64,000 nucleotides of DNA from NCBI RefSeq assembly GCF_900096975.1, contig NZ_FMYQ01000017.1:62001-126000 (forward strand). The letters run 5' to 3'. The notes under the pieces were generated by a model. That model was not told the origin of the DNA, did no database searches, and saw nothing but the letters and a program-made list of their open reading frames with translations. A program made the position numbers and the translations under genes. Shown piece by piece: positions 33,973 to 42,863 of the stretch. How positions within the stretch are numbered: the first letter of the stretch is position 1; every line of letters starts with the position of its first letter. The stretch is from Paraburkholderia lycopersici (lineage in GTDB: Bacteria > Pseudomonadota > Gammaproteobacteria > Burkholderiales > Burkholderiaceae).

Positions 33973-35526
33973 TCAGGCGGCTTCGTCGAGCGCTTGCCGC
34001 GAGCCGGTGGCGAGTTCGATGATGGCCTGCTGGGAAATCGGCTTGCCGGTGTAGCCGCCCAGTTCGCCAGCGAAGCGACCTTCGCGCATGACGAGCACGC
34101 GGTCGGCCACGCCGATGATCTCGGGCAGTTCGCTCGAGATCACGATGATGCCGACGCCGGTTCTGGCGAGGTCGTTGACGATGCGATAAATCTCCGACTT
34201 CGCGCCGATATCGACGCCGCGCGTGGGCTCGTCGAGAATCAGCACGCGCGGGTGCGTTTCCAGCAGGCGCGAGAGCAGCACTTTCTGCTGGTTGCCGCCC
34301 GAGAGCGCACCGACGTTCACGCGCGCGCTGGGAACGCGAATGGATAGCGCGCGGATGGCTTCCTTCGCGCGCTCGCCGCCGCGCGCGAGGTCGAGCACGC
34401 CGAAGCGCGCATCGCGCCCGGCCACGGCAATGTTGATGTTGTCGCGCACGCTCATGTCGAGAAAGAGGCCCTGATGCTTGCGGTCCTCGGTCAGATAGAC
34501 GAGGCCCGCGTTGATCGCGTCGCGCGGCGTGTGGACGTCGAGCGTCTTGCCGTCGATGGCGATTTCGCCGCGCACGCGCGGCTCCGCACCGAAGATGAGG
34601 CGCGCGAGTTCGGTGCGGCCCGCGCCGACGAGTCCCGCAATGCCGAGTACTTCGCCCGCATGCAGGTCGAGGCTGCAGCCGCGCACGCGCTTGTCGTCGG
34701 CGACGTCGCGCACGGTGAGCACGGCCTTGCCCGGATCGTAAGGCGCGTGCGCTTTTTTGTAGAAGCCCGAAATATCGCGGCCCACCATCATGCTCACGAG
34801 GCTTTCCGCGTTGAGCGCCTCGCGCACGAGCGTGCCTACGTAGCTGCCGTCGCGCAATACCGAAACGCGGTCCGAGAGTTCATAGACCTCTGCCATGCGG
34901 TGGCTGATGTAGATGATCGCGAGCCCTTCGTCGCGTAGCTGGTTGATGAGCTTGAAGAGGCGCTCCGTTTCGCGCGATGAGAGCGGCGTGGTGGGCTCGT
35001 CCATCACGATGATGCGCGCATCGCCATGCACGGCGCGCGCGATTTCCACGAGCTGGCGCTCCGCAATGGAAAGCGAGCCGACCAGCGTGGCGGGTCCGAA
35101 GCTCGCGCCGAGGCGCGTGAGCACTTCCTCGCAGCCGCGCTCCATGGCGCGGCGGTCGACTGTGCCGAAGCGGCGGCCGCCCGTGCGCAGCTCCCGTCCC
35201 GCGTAAATGTTTTCCGCAACGGAGAGATTGGGCGCGAGGCTCAGCTCCTGATAGATCACGGCCACGCCCAGTTCGCGCGACGCGTGCGGCCCGTCGATCA
35301 CGACCGGCTTGCCCTCGATGAGAATCTCGCCGCCGGGATCGGCCTGGTACGCGCCCGAGAGGATCTTCATCAATGTGGACTTGCCTGCGCCGTTTTCGCC
35401 CATCAACGAGTGGACCTCGCCGGGGTAGACCGTGAGGCGCACGTTGTCGAGCGCGCGCACGCCGGGAAACGTCTTGGTGATGCCCCGCATTTCCAGCAGC
35501 GGGCGTGTGGATTCAGAGGGCGGCAT
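33973..35526 (-). CDS. sugar ABC transporter ATP-binding protein (ribose type)
   Basis: Double ATPase of 517 residues of the RbsA family. The first domain has GENGAGKST, a degenerate signature (LSIAERQ) and MDEPTTPLS; the second has a degenerate P-loop (GLVGAGRTE), LSGGNQQK and LDEPTRGVD, the pattern usual for this family. GGAGGAG precedes ATG 35526. The gene overlaps the end of the ROK regulator gene by 14 bases, so regulator and importer are one transcription unit. Confidence 0.93.
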   Translation of the reverse strand: MPPSESTRPLLEMRGITKTFPGVRALDNVRLTVYPGEVHSLMGENGAGKSTLMKILSGAYQADPGGEILIEGKPVVIDGPHASRELGVAVIYQELSLAPNLSVAENIYAGRELRTGGRRFGTVDRRAMERGCEEVLTRLGASFGPATLVGSLSIAERQLVEIARAVHGDARIIVMDEPTTPLSSRETERLFKLINQLRDEGLAIIYISHRMAEVYELSDRVSVLRDGSYVGTLVREALNAESLVSMMVGRDISGFYKKAHAPYDPGKAVLTVRDVADDKRVRGCSLDLHAGEVLGIAGLVGAGRTELARLIFGAEPRVRGEIAIDGKTLDVHTPRDAINAGLVYLTEDRKHQGLFLDMSVRDNINIAVAGRDARFGVLDLARGGERAKEAIRALSIRVPSARVNVGALSGGNQQKVLLSRLLETHPRVLILDEPTRGVDIGAKSEIYRIVNDLARTGVGIIVISSELPEIIGVADRVLVMREGRFAGELGGYTGKPISQQAIIELATGSRQALDEAA

Positions 35527-36772
35527 GGCTCTCCTCCTGCGCTTGTGCGTAAGTGTGTGCGCCGGCGCCCATGAGGATGCCCGCGCGCGGGGAAAAGTTG
35601 AAGAACATGGGGAGCGTGGCAGCGCCGAGCGCCCCCGCATCGGGGCCGAACGTGCCGCGCACGAGCGCGGGCGTGCCGCGCGCCTCGGGGGCGGTAGCCG
35701 CCACCGCGACGCGCAGGCGTTGCATGAGCGTGTCGATGAGGCCCGCGTCCACATCGGCGTCGAGCACCACGGCCGGCACGTCGAGCACGCAGATCGCGGC
35801 GCGCAGCGCGGGCGCGAGCGCGTCGATACAATCGTCGAGCCATTCCTGCACGGCGGGGTGATCGCGCGCGATGCACGCTTCGAGGTCGGCGCGGCTGTCG
35901 ATCGTCTCACCGCAGTACTGCAAGTGGCGGCGCAGCGCGATGAGCGATGCGCGCGAAAGCAGAATGTCCCACTGGCCGGGCGGCTGGTGCGCGGAAGGCA
36001 GGCGGCTGGGCGGCACGGGCATCACCGCGAAATCGCCCGCGTTGCCGGTGAGGCCGCGCACGCAGTCGCCGTCGATGGCGATGCCCCCGCCGATCGCCGG
36101 GCCGAGAAAGAGGTAAAGGAAGTCGTCGCGCTGACGCCCGCAGCCGTAGAAGATTTCGGCGATGGCGGCCGCGTTGCCGTCGTTCTCGCTGAACACGGGC
36201 AGCGACGCGGCGCGCGCGAGCTCGCCCGCGAAATCCACGTCGTTCCACACGCGGAAGGTGTCGGCGGGCAGGCCCAGTTCGCGCAGCCAACTGCCGAGGT
36301 TGTACGGCTGCGCGACGCCGATTCCCGCGAGACGACTGCGCTCTTCAATCGTCAGCATGCCTGACAGTTCGTCGATGTCGCCCTGCACGATTTCCCGCGC
36401 GACCGAGGGCTGCGGCAACAGCATGTCGTGCGAGCGGCGCGCGATCATCTGGCCCGCGAAGTCCACGAGCACGGTTTCGATGTTGGTCCGGTCGAGCCGC
36501 ACGCCGATCGCGAACGCGCCGCGCGGCGAGAGGCGCAAGAGCGAGGCGGGCTGGCCGCGCTGGCCGTCGCGGCGGCCGCTCACCTCGATCAGGCCGTTGG
36601 CCGTGAGCGACGTGATGATGCTGCCTACCGCGGTGCTCGTGAGGTTCGCAAGACGCGCGAGGTCCGCCTTCGACGCCTCGCCCGCACGCCGCAGCGCCTG
36701 CAGCAGCAGGCGTTCGTTGAAGCGGCGGACGTTGGCGGAATTGCTGCCCTGACCGACATGCGGACTTCTCAC
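35513..36772 (-). CDS. ROK-family transcriptional regulator of the sugar importer
   Basis: Repressor-like protein of 419 residues: N-terminal helix-turn-helix (ASKADLARLANLTSTAVGSII, about 33-55) and a sugar-kinase-like domain (FAIGVRLDRTNIETVLVDF and GPAIGGGIAID). The zinc-binding cysteine cluster found in many ROK proteins is not present. I chose GTG 36772 because GGAGGAG lies 4 bases upstream; a TTG 30 bases further up has no ribosome site. It is the first gene of the importer operon, preceded by a perfect palindrome, so it probably represses its own operon until the sugar binds. Confidence 0.88.
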   Translation of the reverse strand: MRSPHVGQGSNSANVRRFNERLLLQALRRAGEASKADLARLANLTSTAVGSIITSLTANGLIEVSGRRDGQRGQPASLLRLSPRGAFAIGVRLDRTNIETVLVDFAGQMIARRSHDMLLPQPSVAREIVQGDIDELSGMLTIEERSRLAGIGVAQPYNLGSWLRELGLPADTFRVWNDVDFAGELARAASLPVFSENDGNAAAIAEIFYGCGRQRDDFLYLFLGPAIGGGIAIDGDCVRGLTGNAGDFAVMPVPPSRLPSAHQPPGQWDILLSRASLIALRRHLQYCGETIDSRADLEACIARDHPAVQEWLDDCIDALAPALRAAICVLDVPAVVLDADVDAGLIDTLMQRLRVAVAATAPEARGTPALVRGTFGPDAGALGAATLPMFFNFSPRAGILMGAGAHTYAQAQEESHAAL

Positions 36773-36824
36773 GCGTCTCCTCCGGAACGAGGCGGCCGGC
36801 AATGTAATGAACTGCGGTGCCGAC

Positions 36825-36849
36825 TAAATAAATCAACTTGATTTATTTA
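36825..36849. promoter_or_regulatory. perfect 25-base palindrome, ROK operator
   Basis: Twelve-base arms TAAATAAATCAA (36825-36836) and TTGATTTATTTA (36838-36849) around a single central base, 53-77 bases upstream of the ROK gene start. It is very A/T-rich against the local base composition. Confidence 0.75.
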
Positions 36850-36856
36850 ATGTCAG
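36828..36856 (-). promoter_or_regulatory. candidate promoter of the ROK/sugar importer operon
   Basis: On the minus strand CTGACA (36856-36851) and ATTTAT (36833-36828) are spaced by 17 bases. The -35 box fits well and the -10 only partly. The palindrome fills the spacer and covers the -10 box. Confidence 0.35.
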
Positions 36857-36940
36857 AAACGGAGGCATGTCAGCCTGGGGAAATCCCGTTGAGAGTCAAC
36901 GGCGATAAGGAACGACAAGCCCGGATACGCAGCTGATGCA

Positions 36941-36960
36941 AAAGCTCAGGAAAGCTCAGG
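36941..36960. repeat. 10-base direct tandem repeat
   Basis: AAAGCTCAGG twice in a row in the gap between the ROK gene and the next gene. The rest of 36857-37074 shows no gene. Confidence 0.6.
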
Positions 36961-37074
36961 AAAATCTTTGCCTGGGGCGGGGAGCGAAACCGGGAGCCAG
37001 CAGGCGGCGTGCCCGCCCGCGCGCGAATGGATCACGCGCGGGCGGGGGGATGGGAAGCGGCGGGCGATTGCGTG

Positions 37075-38211
37075 CTACGGGCGCGCTTGCCCGGCATCGC
37101 GGCAGGCAAACCAGCGGCGGGCCGCGCGCGGCGCCCGAATGGTCTCTGCGTTTTCGGCGACCTCGCGCCACCAGCGTTCGCCGCGATGCGGCTCGGCGAG
37201 ATCGAGCCGCTCGCCCATGCGCGGCGTGGAGAGCGTTACGCCGCGCGCGAGCGCGATGCCCGTTACGCGCTCGAACGGATCCTGCCAGCGGTGCATCGCG
37301 AGGTCGAACGTGCCGTTATGGATCGGCACGAGCCAGTTGCCGCGCAAATCGAGGTGCGCCTGCACGGTTTCCTCGGGCTGCATGTGGACGTAGGGCCACT
37401 GCGGGTCGTAGGCGCCGGTTTCGATGAACGTCGCATCGAAGGGGCCAAACTGCTCGCCGATTGTGCGAAAGCCGTCGAAATAACCGGTGTCGCCGCTGAA
37501 GAACACGCGCAAGCCGGCGTCCGCGATCACCCACGAGGCCCACAGCGTGCTGTTGCCGTCGAAAAGGCTGCGTCCCGAGAAGTGCTGCGCGGGCGTGGTC
37601 GTGAACTCGATGCCATCGACGTTCGCGCCTTGCCACCAGTCGAACTGGCGCACTTTCGCGCCGTCGACGCCCCATTCGATCAGCCGGTCGCCTACGCCGA
37701 GCGGCGTGAGGAACACGCCCGTCGTGGCGGCGAGCGCGAGCACGGTTTCGCGGTCGAGGTGATCGTAGTGGTCGTGCGAGAGGATCACGCCGCGTAGCGG
37801 CGGCAGGTCGGCGAGCGCAATGGGCGGCGCGTGAAAGCGCCTGGGCCCGAGACGCCGAAACGGCGAGGCGCGCTCCGCAAACACGGGATCGGTCAGCCAG
37901 AACTGGCCGCGCAGCTTGAAAAGCAGCGTGGAATGGCCGAGCCGGTAGGCGCTGCGGTCGGGCGCGGCTTCGAGCTGCGCGCGCGTGAGCGGTTGAACCG
38001 GCAGTGCGCCGGCGGGCATGGTGCCGCCCGGCTTATTGAAGATCATGTTCCACATGATCTTCAATGTCTTGCCGAGCCCTTCGGCCGGGCGCGGGCGCAC
38101 GTTGCGAAAGCGCTCGCCGTCGTGCTGCGGCGAGGTGGGCGAAAGCTCGCGTCCGCGCTGGGCGGCGCTCAGGCCCAGGGTACGGCTCAGCGATGCAAAA
38201 GGCGAGGTCAT
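37075..38211 (-). CDS. metallo-beta-lactamase-fold hydrolase (UlaG/NAPE-PLD-like)
   Basis: Protein of 378 residues with the metal-binding motif SHDHYDHLD (HxHxDH, about residue 165), a further HxSGR segment (AQHFSGRS), FSGDTGYFDGF and the C-terminal IHNGTFDLAM. The overall pattern, including TDPVF and the WWQG motif, fits the NAPE-hydrolysing phospholipase-D-like branch of the fold. The substrate is unknown. It is divergent from a TetR-type gene that probably controls it. ATG 38211 is preferred over longer frames. Confidence 0.85.
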   Translation of the reverse strand: MTSPFASLSRTLGLSAAQRGRELSPTSPQHDGERFRNVRPRPAEGLGKTLKIMWNMIFNKPGGTMPAGALPVQPLTRAQLEAAPDRSAYRLGHSTLLFKLRGQFWLTDPVFAERASPFRRLGPRRFHAPPIALADLPPLRGVILSHDHYDHLDRETVLALAATTGVFLTPLGVGDRLIEWGVDGAKVRQFDWWQGANVDGIEFTTTPAQHFSGRSLFDGNSTLWASWVIADAGLRVFFSGDTGYFDGFRTIGEQFGPFDATFIETGAYDPQWPYVHMQPEETVQAHLDLRGNWLVPIHNGTFDLAMHRWQDPFERVTGIALARGVTLSTPRMGERLDLAEPHRGERWWREVAENAETIRAPRAARRWFACRDAGQARP

Positions 38212-38235
38212 GGCGGCGGGCACCCCAGGATCTGG

Positions 38236-38294
38236 AAAGTAGACTGAGTAGTGTAGTTTATCCGGGCGAAAAGTAAACTGGCTGGTGTAAAATT
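38236..38294. promoter_or_regulatory. imperfect direct repeats between the hydrolase and TetR genes
   Basis: Two related copies of about 18-22 bases start at 38236 and 38270 (shared pattern AAAGTA[GA]ACTG and GTGTA), 34 bases apart, in the 88 bases between the two divergent starts. This is a likely operator region for the TetR protein. Confidence 0.5.
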
Positions 38295-38299
38295 TGCAA

Positions 38300-38917
38300 A
38301 TGGATTCCGCTCCCGCCGCCCCCCAACGTCTGACCGACCGCAAGCGCGCCGCCGTCGTCGCGGCGGCCATCGACGAATTTCTCGCTTCCGGCTACGACGC
38401 CACGAGCATGGACCGTATCGCCGCGCGCGCGAACGTCTCGAAGCGCACGGTCTATAACCACTTCCCGAGCAAGGAGGCGTTGTTCGCCGCGATCCTCTGC
38501 CAGCTTTGGGATGCCAGCGCGACCGGCGACGCGCCCGCCTACCGCGCAGGCGAGCCTCTGCGGCCGCAACTCGTCGAGTTGCTGCTGCGCAAGCTTCGTC
38601 TCCTGAACGACGAGGCGTTTCTCAAGCTCGCGCGGGTGGCGATCGCGGCGGGCATCCACTCGCCCGAACGCGCGCGCGACATGGTGGCTCGCATCGGCGA
38701 ACGTGAGGAGGACCTCACGGTCTGGGTGCGCACGGCCGCCGCCGGCGGCCGCCTGAAAACGTCCGACCCCGCGTTCGCGGCGCAGCAATTGCATGGCCTC
38801 GTGAAGGCGTTCGCGTTCTGGCCGCAGGTGGCGATGGGCCAGCCGCCGCTCGACGCAGCGCAGCAGCGCCAGCTCGCCGAATCGTCCGCCGACCTCTTTC
38901 TCGCGCGCTACGCTTGA
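38300..38917 (+). CDS. TetR-family transcriptional regulator
   Basis: Protein of 205 residues with the N-terminal helix-turn-helix AAIDEFLASGYDATSMDRIA followed by ANVSKRTVYNHFPSKEALF (about 22-60), and a C-terminal ligand domain of the AefR/TetR_C type (LKTSDPAFAAQQLHGLVKAF). It is divergent from the metallo-hydrolase gene and may also affect the downstream DGPF genes. ATG 38300 is chosen; a TTG two codons earlier is in frame. Confidence 0.88.
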   Translation: MDSAPAAPQRLTDRKRAAVVAAAIDEFLASGYDATSMDRIAARANVSKRTVYNHFPSKEALFAAILCQLWDASATGDAPAYRAGEPLRPQLVELLLRKLRLLNDEAFLKLARVAIAAGIHSPERARDMVARIGEREEDLTVWVRTAAAGGRLKTSDPAFAAQQLHGLVKAFAFWPQVAMGQPPLDAAQQRQLAESSADLFLARYA

Positions 38918-39003
38918 CCATTTGCCGCCCGCCGCGGCGCCGGCGTCTTTCTGGACTAGACTTTTGCCTTTCGGGATCGCAGGCCGACTGGAAGGAGCGT
39001 TTC

Positions 39004-39357
39004 ATGCCGTTCATGTTGCTCATCGCCGAGCCGCGCGGCCAGCGCGACACGCGTTCGCAGGCGCAGGGTGAAGCGCTCTACGCGCGCATGGTCGAGTTCG
39101 CCCACGAACTCGCCGGACAAGGCCGGTTGATCGAGGCGCACGCGCTCACCGCGGACACGAACGGCGCGCGCGTGCAGGTTCGCGAAGGGCGCGCGACTGT
39201 CGTCGATGGACCGTTCGCCGAAGCGAAGGAAATGATCGGCGGCTTTTTCCTGCTCGATTGCCCGACGCGCGACGAAGCGCTCGCCATTGCGCGGCGCTGT
39301 CCCGCAGCCGAATGGGCGAGCGTCGAAGTGCGCGAAACGGGGCCGTGCTTTCGCTGA
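39004..39357 (+). CDS. YCII/DGPF-domain protein
   Basis: Protein of 117 residues with the fold of YciI (ferredoxin-like) and the motif VDGPFAEAKEMIGGFFLL that names the DGPF family. Its function is unknown. AAGGAG lies 7 bases before ATG 39004. It belongs to a run of DGPF, DGPF, VOC and ECF sigma genes, the arrangement known for ECF42 sigma factors. Confidence 0.85.
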   Translation: MPFMLLIAEPRGQRDTRSQAQGEALYARMVEFAHELAGQGRLIEAHALTADTNGARVQVREGRATVVDGPFAEAKEMIGGFFLLDCPTRDEALAIARRCPAAEWASVEVRETGPCFR

Positions 39358-39508
39358 TGCGTGGCTTCTCCAGGTAGTTTCCCCAGGCACGCAGGACATT
39401 TCGCAGCCGCGTGTCGATTTCCGTGCGCCCCATGCGTCGTCTTCATGAGCGCACCTACCGGTGCCGCTTGCTTCGAAGGTCCCGGAACGTCACATCAAGG
39501 AGAAGGCA

Positions 39509-39931
39509 ATGCGATTCATGATCATGGTGCGCGCGAACGCACTGAGCGAGTCGGGCGAGACGCCCGACGACCCGGAAATGTTCGCCGAGATGGCCAGTTA
39601 TCACGAGGCGCTGGCGAAGGCGGGCGTGCTGCTCGACGCCTCGGGGCTGCAGCCCAGCTCGCGCGGCTTTCGCGTGCGCTACAGGGACGGCAAGCCGACG
39701 ATCGTCGACGGCCCGTTCACCGAAACGAAGGAACTGATCGCCGGCTATACGCTGATCCAGGTGCGATCGCGCGATGAGGCGCTCGAATGGGCGCGCCGCT
39801 TCCCGGCGCCGTTCGGCAAGCATGATGACGGCGAGATCGAGGTGCGTCAGCTCTACGAGCTCGAAGACTTCGCGCCGTGCGAGGGCATCGAGCGGTTTCG
39901 CAAGCTCGAGGAAGAACGTAAGGCTTCCTGA
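39509..39931 (+). CDS. YCII/DGPF-domain protein, second copy
   Basis: Protein of 140 residues, related to the preceding one: MRFMIMVRANALSESGE at the N-terminus and VDGPFTETKELIAGYTLIQV in the middle. A strong ribosome site (AAGGAGAAGG) precedes ATG 39509. Proteins of this kind regularly accompany ECF42 sigma factors and may be part of the regulon or the signal path; no enzymatic role is established to my knowledge. Confidence 0.88.
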   Translation: MRFMIMVRANALSESGETPDDPEMFAEMASYHEALAKAGVLLDASGLQPSSRGFRVRYRDGKPTIVDGPFTETKELIAGYTLIQVRSRDEALEWARRFPAPFGKHDDGEIEVRQLYELEDFAPCEGIERFRKLEEERKAS

Positions 39932-39962
39932 ACGTCAAGCCGGTTACTGCGAGAATCCGATC

Positions 39963-40385
39963 ATGCATAAGCACATTTTCGTCGATCTGGGCGTGCGCGA
40001 CCTCAAGCGCTCGATGGACTTCTTCGGTCAGCTGGGTTTCACGTTCGACCCGAAATTCACCAACGATCAAGCGGCCTGCATGGTGCTCGGCGAGAACATG
40101 TACGCCATGCTGCTCACCACCGGCTTCATGCGCAACTTCACCGACAAGGCGCTCGTGGACGCCCGCGAAAGCACCGAGGTGCTGACCTGCCTCTCGTGCG
40201 TTTCGCGCGAGGAAGTCGATGCGCTCGTCGACAAGGCGCTTGCGGCGGGCGGCAGCTCGAAGCGGCCGCCCATGGAGTGCGGCACCGACATGTACGGCCG
40301 CAGCTTCGAAGATCCCGACGGCCACATCTGGGAGTTGATGTACATGTCGCCAGCGGCCGTCGAAAAGGGCGCACACGGGTCGTGA
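39963..40385 (+). CDS. VOC-superfamily (glyoxalase/bleomycin-resistance-like) protein
   Basis: Protein of 140 residues with paired beta-alpha-beta-beta-beta units: FVDLGVRDLKRSMDFFGQLGF and the C-terminal YGRSFEDPDGHIWELMYM. The His and Glu typical of the metal site are present in DPDGHIWELM. The substrate is unknown. Its stop codon overlaps the GTG start of the sigma factor gene, so translation is coupled. Confidence 0.87.
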   Translation: MHKHIFVDLGVRDLKRSMDFFGQLGFTFDPKFTNDQAACMVLGENMYAMLLTTGFMRNFTDKALVDARESTEVLTCLSCVSREEVDALVDKALAAGGSSKRPPMECGTDMYGRSFEDPDGHIWELMYMSPAAVEKGAHGS

Positions 40386-41686
40386 CGCAAGCGCGCGACG
40401 GGCACGACGCGTTTGCCGCGACGCGCCGCACGGTCGAAGCCGTGTGGCGCATCGAATCGGCGAAAGTGATCGCGCATGCCGCGCGCGTCGTGCGCGACGT
40501 GGGCGTGGCCGAAGAAATCGCGCAGGACGCGTTCGTCGCCGCGCTCGAGCGCTGGCCGACGAGCGGCATTCCTGAGAACCCCGGAGCGTGGCTCATGACC
40601 GCCGCGAAACATCGTGCGCTCGACCGCCTGCGGCGCGCGGCCTCGCATGCCCGCGCGCACGAGGCGATGGGTTCGGATCTCGAAGCGCTCGAAGCGCATT
40701 TCGCGCCCGATTTCGTGGAGGCGCTCGACGCCGCGCGCGAGGACGAAATCGGCGACGACCTGCTGCGGCTCATGTTCGTGGCGTGCCACCCGGTGTTGCC
40801 GAAGGAGGGGCGCGTCGCGCTCACGCTGCGTCTGCTCGGGGGCCTCACCACGGCCGAGATCGCGCGAGCGTTTCTCGTTCCCGAGGCGACCGTCGCGCAG
40901 CGCATCGTGCGGGCGAAGCGCACGCTTGCGGCGGCGAAGGTGCCGTTCGAAGTGCCGCGGCTTTCCGGCCTCGAACCGCGTCTTGATTCGGTGTTCGAAG
41001 TAATCTGCCTGATCTTCAATGAAGGCTATACGGCTACGGCAGGCAAGGACTGGACGCGGCCCGCGCTCTGCGAAGAAGCGCTGCGGCTGGGACGCATGCT
41101 GGCTCGACTCGTGCCGGCTCAGGGGGAGGCGCACGGCCTCGCGGCGCTGATGGAGTTGCAGGCGTCGCGCCTGCCCGCGCGCGTGGACCGGGCGGGACGC
41201 GCTGTGCTGCTCGCCGATCAGGACCGCAGCCGCTGGGACGCCCTGCTGATCCGCCGCGGCCTGGCCGCGCTCGCGCGCGGAGCAGGTTGTGCGGGCGCAC
41301 CGGGCCCGTATGCGTTGCAGGCCGCGCTCGCCGCGTGCCACGCGCGCGCGCCGAGTGCGGCAGCGACGGACTGGGCGCGGATCGTCGCGATCTACGATGC
41401 GCTTTTGAAGCTCGACGCCTCGCCCGTCGTGCGCCTGAATCGCGCCGTGGCGGTGGGCATGGCGCAAGGACCGCAGGCGGCGCTCGATCTCGTCGATGCG
41501 CTTTGCGAAGAAAGCGTGCTGCGCCACTATCCGTGGCTGCCGGCCACGCGCGGCGATCTGCTGGAAAAGCTGGGCCGGTACGCCGAGGCGCGCGCGCAAT
41601 TCGAGCGCGCGGCAGCGCTCACTCAGAACGCGCGCGACCGCGAAGTGCTGCTTGCGCGGGCGCAGGCGTGCGCGCCACGCGCATGA
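40382..41686 (+). CDS. ECF42-type RNA polymerase sigma factor with C-terminal extension
   Basis: Protein of 434 residues. Region 2 is in VWRIESAKVIAHAARVVRDVGVAEE and AWLMTAAKHRALDRLRR; region 4 in LTLRLLGGLTTAEIARAFLV with EATVAQRIVRAKRTL. A long C-terminal part (about 190-434), including YAEARAQFERAAALTQN, resembles the tetratricopeptide-type extension that defines group ECF42, in which it replaces an anti-sigma factor as the control element. I chose GTG 40382, which overlaps the VOC gene stop. The two DGPF proteins upstream support the group assignment. Confidence 0.87.
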   Translation: MTQARDGHDAFAATRRTVEAVWRIESAKVIAHAARVVRDVGVAEEIAQDAFVAALERWPTSGIPENPGAWLMTAAKHRALDRLRRAASHARAHEAMGSDLEALEAHFAPDFVEALDAAREDEIGDDLLRLMFVACHPVLPKEGRVALTLRLLGGLTTAEIARAFLVPEATVAQRIVRAKRTLAAAKVPFEVPRLSGLEPRLDSVFEVICLIFNEGYTATAGKDWTRPALCEEALRLGRMLARLVPAQGEAHGLAALMELQASRLPARVDRAGRAVLLADQDRSRWDALLIRRGLAALARGAGCAGAPGPYALQAALAACHARAPSAAATDWARIVAIYDALLKLDASPVVRLNRAVAVGMAQGPQAALDLVDALCEESVLRHYPWLPATRGDLLEKLGRYAEARAQFERAAALTQNARDREVLLARAQACAPRA

Positions 41687-41778
41687 GGAGGAGGCCACCC
41701 CGCTTGCGCTTCTGAAATATTGGGGCACAACACTTGCTGCCTGTGCGCGCGGACCCACTTTCTTCGCACAAGCTCCCG

Positions 41779-42849
41779 ATGACTTCAAAAGCCACGATTC
41801 TGGCAGTTTCATGCTCGGCCTTGCTGGGCACGGCGTGCGTCCACATCGGCCCGACGCGTCTGCGCGCCGATCAGGTCGATTACGCGAGGGCGCTCGGCGA
41901 CGCGAAAAAGCGCGAAATACTCGCGGCGGTCGTCGGCCTGCGCTATGGCGATGCGCCGGCCTTCCTGACGGTCAGTTCGATCATCGCGGCGTATCAGTTC
42001 GACTCGACGGCGGGCGCGACCGCCAACCTCGGTTCAGGCGCGCAGCCGAACTATGCGCTCGCCACCGGCAACGTCACCTATTCGAACCGTCCGACCTTCA
42101 CGTTCACGCCGACCACGGGCGAGGCGTTCGCCTCCGCCTACATCAGGCCGCTGGCGCCGGAACTCGTGCTGCCGCTCGCGGAAGGCGGCATCCCCATCGA
42201 TTTGCTGTTGCGTATCAGCGCGCAATCGATCGGCGGGCTGCAGAACGGCAGTGCGCTGGGCGGTGAGGGCAGCGCGGGCTCGGCCGGCTTCTTCCAGCTG
42301 CTGCAGACGCTCAGGCGCCTGCAACTGGCCGGCGAGCTGAACGTGGAGTCGCGCGGCGAGAACGGCGCGAACAGCGTATTTCTCGCGCTCGGCGCGACGA
42401 ACAGCGCGCAGTCGCCGAACGTCTCGTCGGACGTTGCGCGTGTGCGCGAACTGCTGCATCTGGCGGCGGACACGCGCACGTATCAGATCGTCTACGGGCC
42501 ATCGGCGCAAGGCGGCAATCGCATTCCCATGGTGACGCGCTCGGTGCTCGGCATCCTGACCAATATCGGCGCGCAGGTACAGGTGCCGCCCGAGCAGGTG
42601 GCGAGCGGCGCGACGAAACCGACCGTCGGCCTGATCGGGGGCGAAACGCGTCCGATCATCGTCGTGCGCCAGGGGCCGAAGGCGCCCGCTGACGCCTATG
42701 TCGAGGTCGAATATGGCGGCACGGCCTACTGGATTGAACGTGGCGACTTCGATTCGAAATACGCGTTCACGGTCGTGCAAAACCTCATGGCGCTCGCCGA
42801 GGCGGATACGAGCGCCAAGGCGCCCGTCGTGACGATTCCCGCCAATTAG
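41779..42849 (+). CDS. hypothetical lipoprotein
   Basis: Protein of 356 residues that I do not recognise. The N-terminus is a lipoprotein signal (ILAVSCSALLGTAC, cysteine at about 20) though with Gly instead of Leu at -3. The rest has no membrane segment; it contains repeated small-residue patterns (GLQNGSALGGEGSAGSAGFF) and a C-terminal segment GGTAYWIERGDFDSKYAF. It probably sits in the outer or inner membrane facing the periplasm. It lies alone between the sigma factor gene and the convergent oxidase gene. Confidence 0.8.
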   Translation: MTSKATILAVSCSALLGTACVHIGPTRLRADQVDYARALGDAKKREILAAVVGLRYGDAPAFLTVSSIIAAYQFDSTAGATANLGSGAQPNYALATGNVTYSNRPTFTFTPTTGEAFASAYIRPLAPELVLPLAEGGIPIDLLLRISAQSIGGLQNGSALGGEGSAGSAGFFQLLQTLRRLQLAGELNVESRGENGANSVFLALGATNSAQSPNVSSDVARVRELLHLAADTRTYQIVYGPSAQGGNRIPMVTRSVLGILTNIGAQVQVPPEQVASGATKPTVGLIGGETRPIIVVRQGPKAPADAYVEVEYGGTAYWIERGDFDSKYAFTVVQNLMALAEADTSAKAPVVTIPAN

Positions 42850-42863
42850 GCTTGGCGCGAGCG

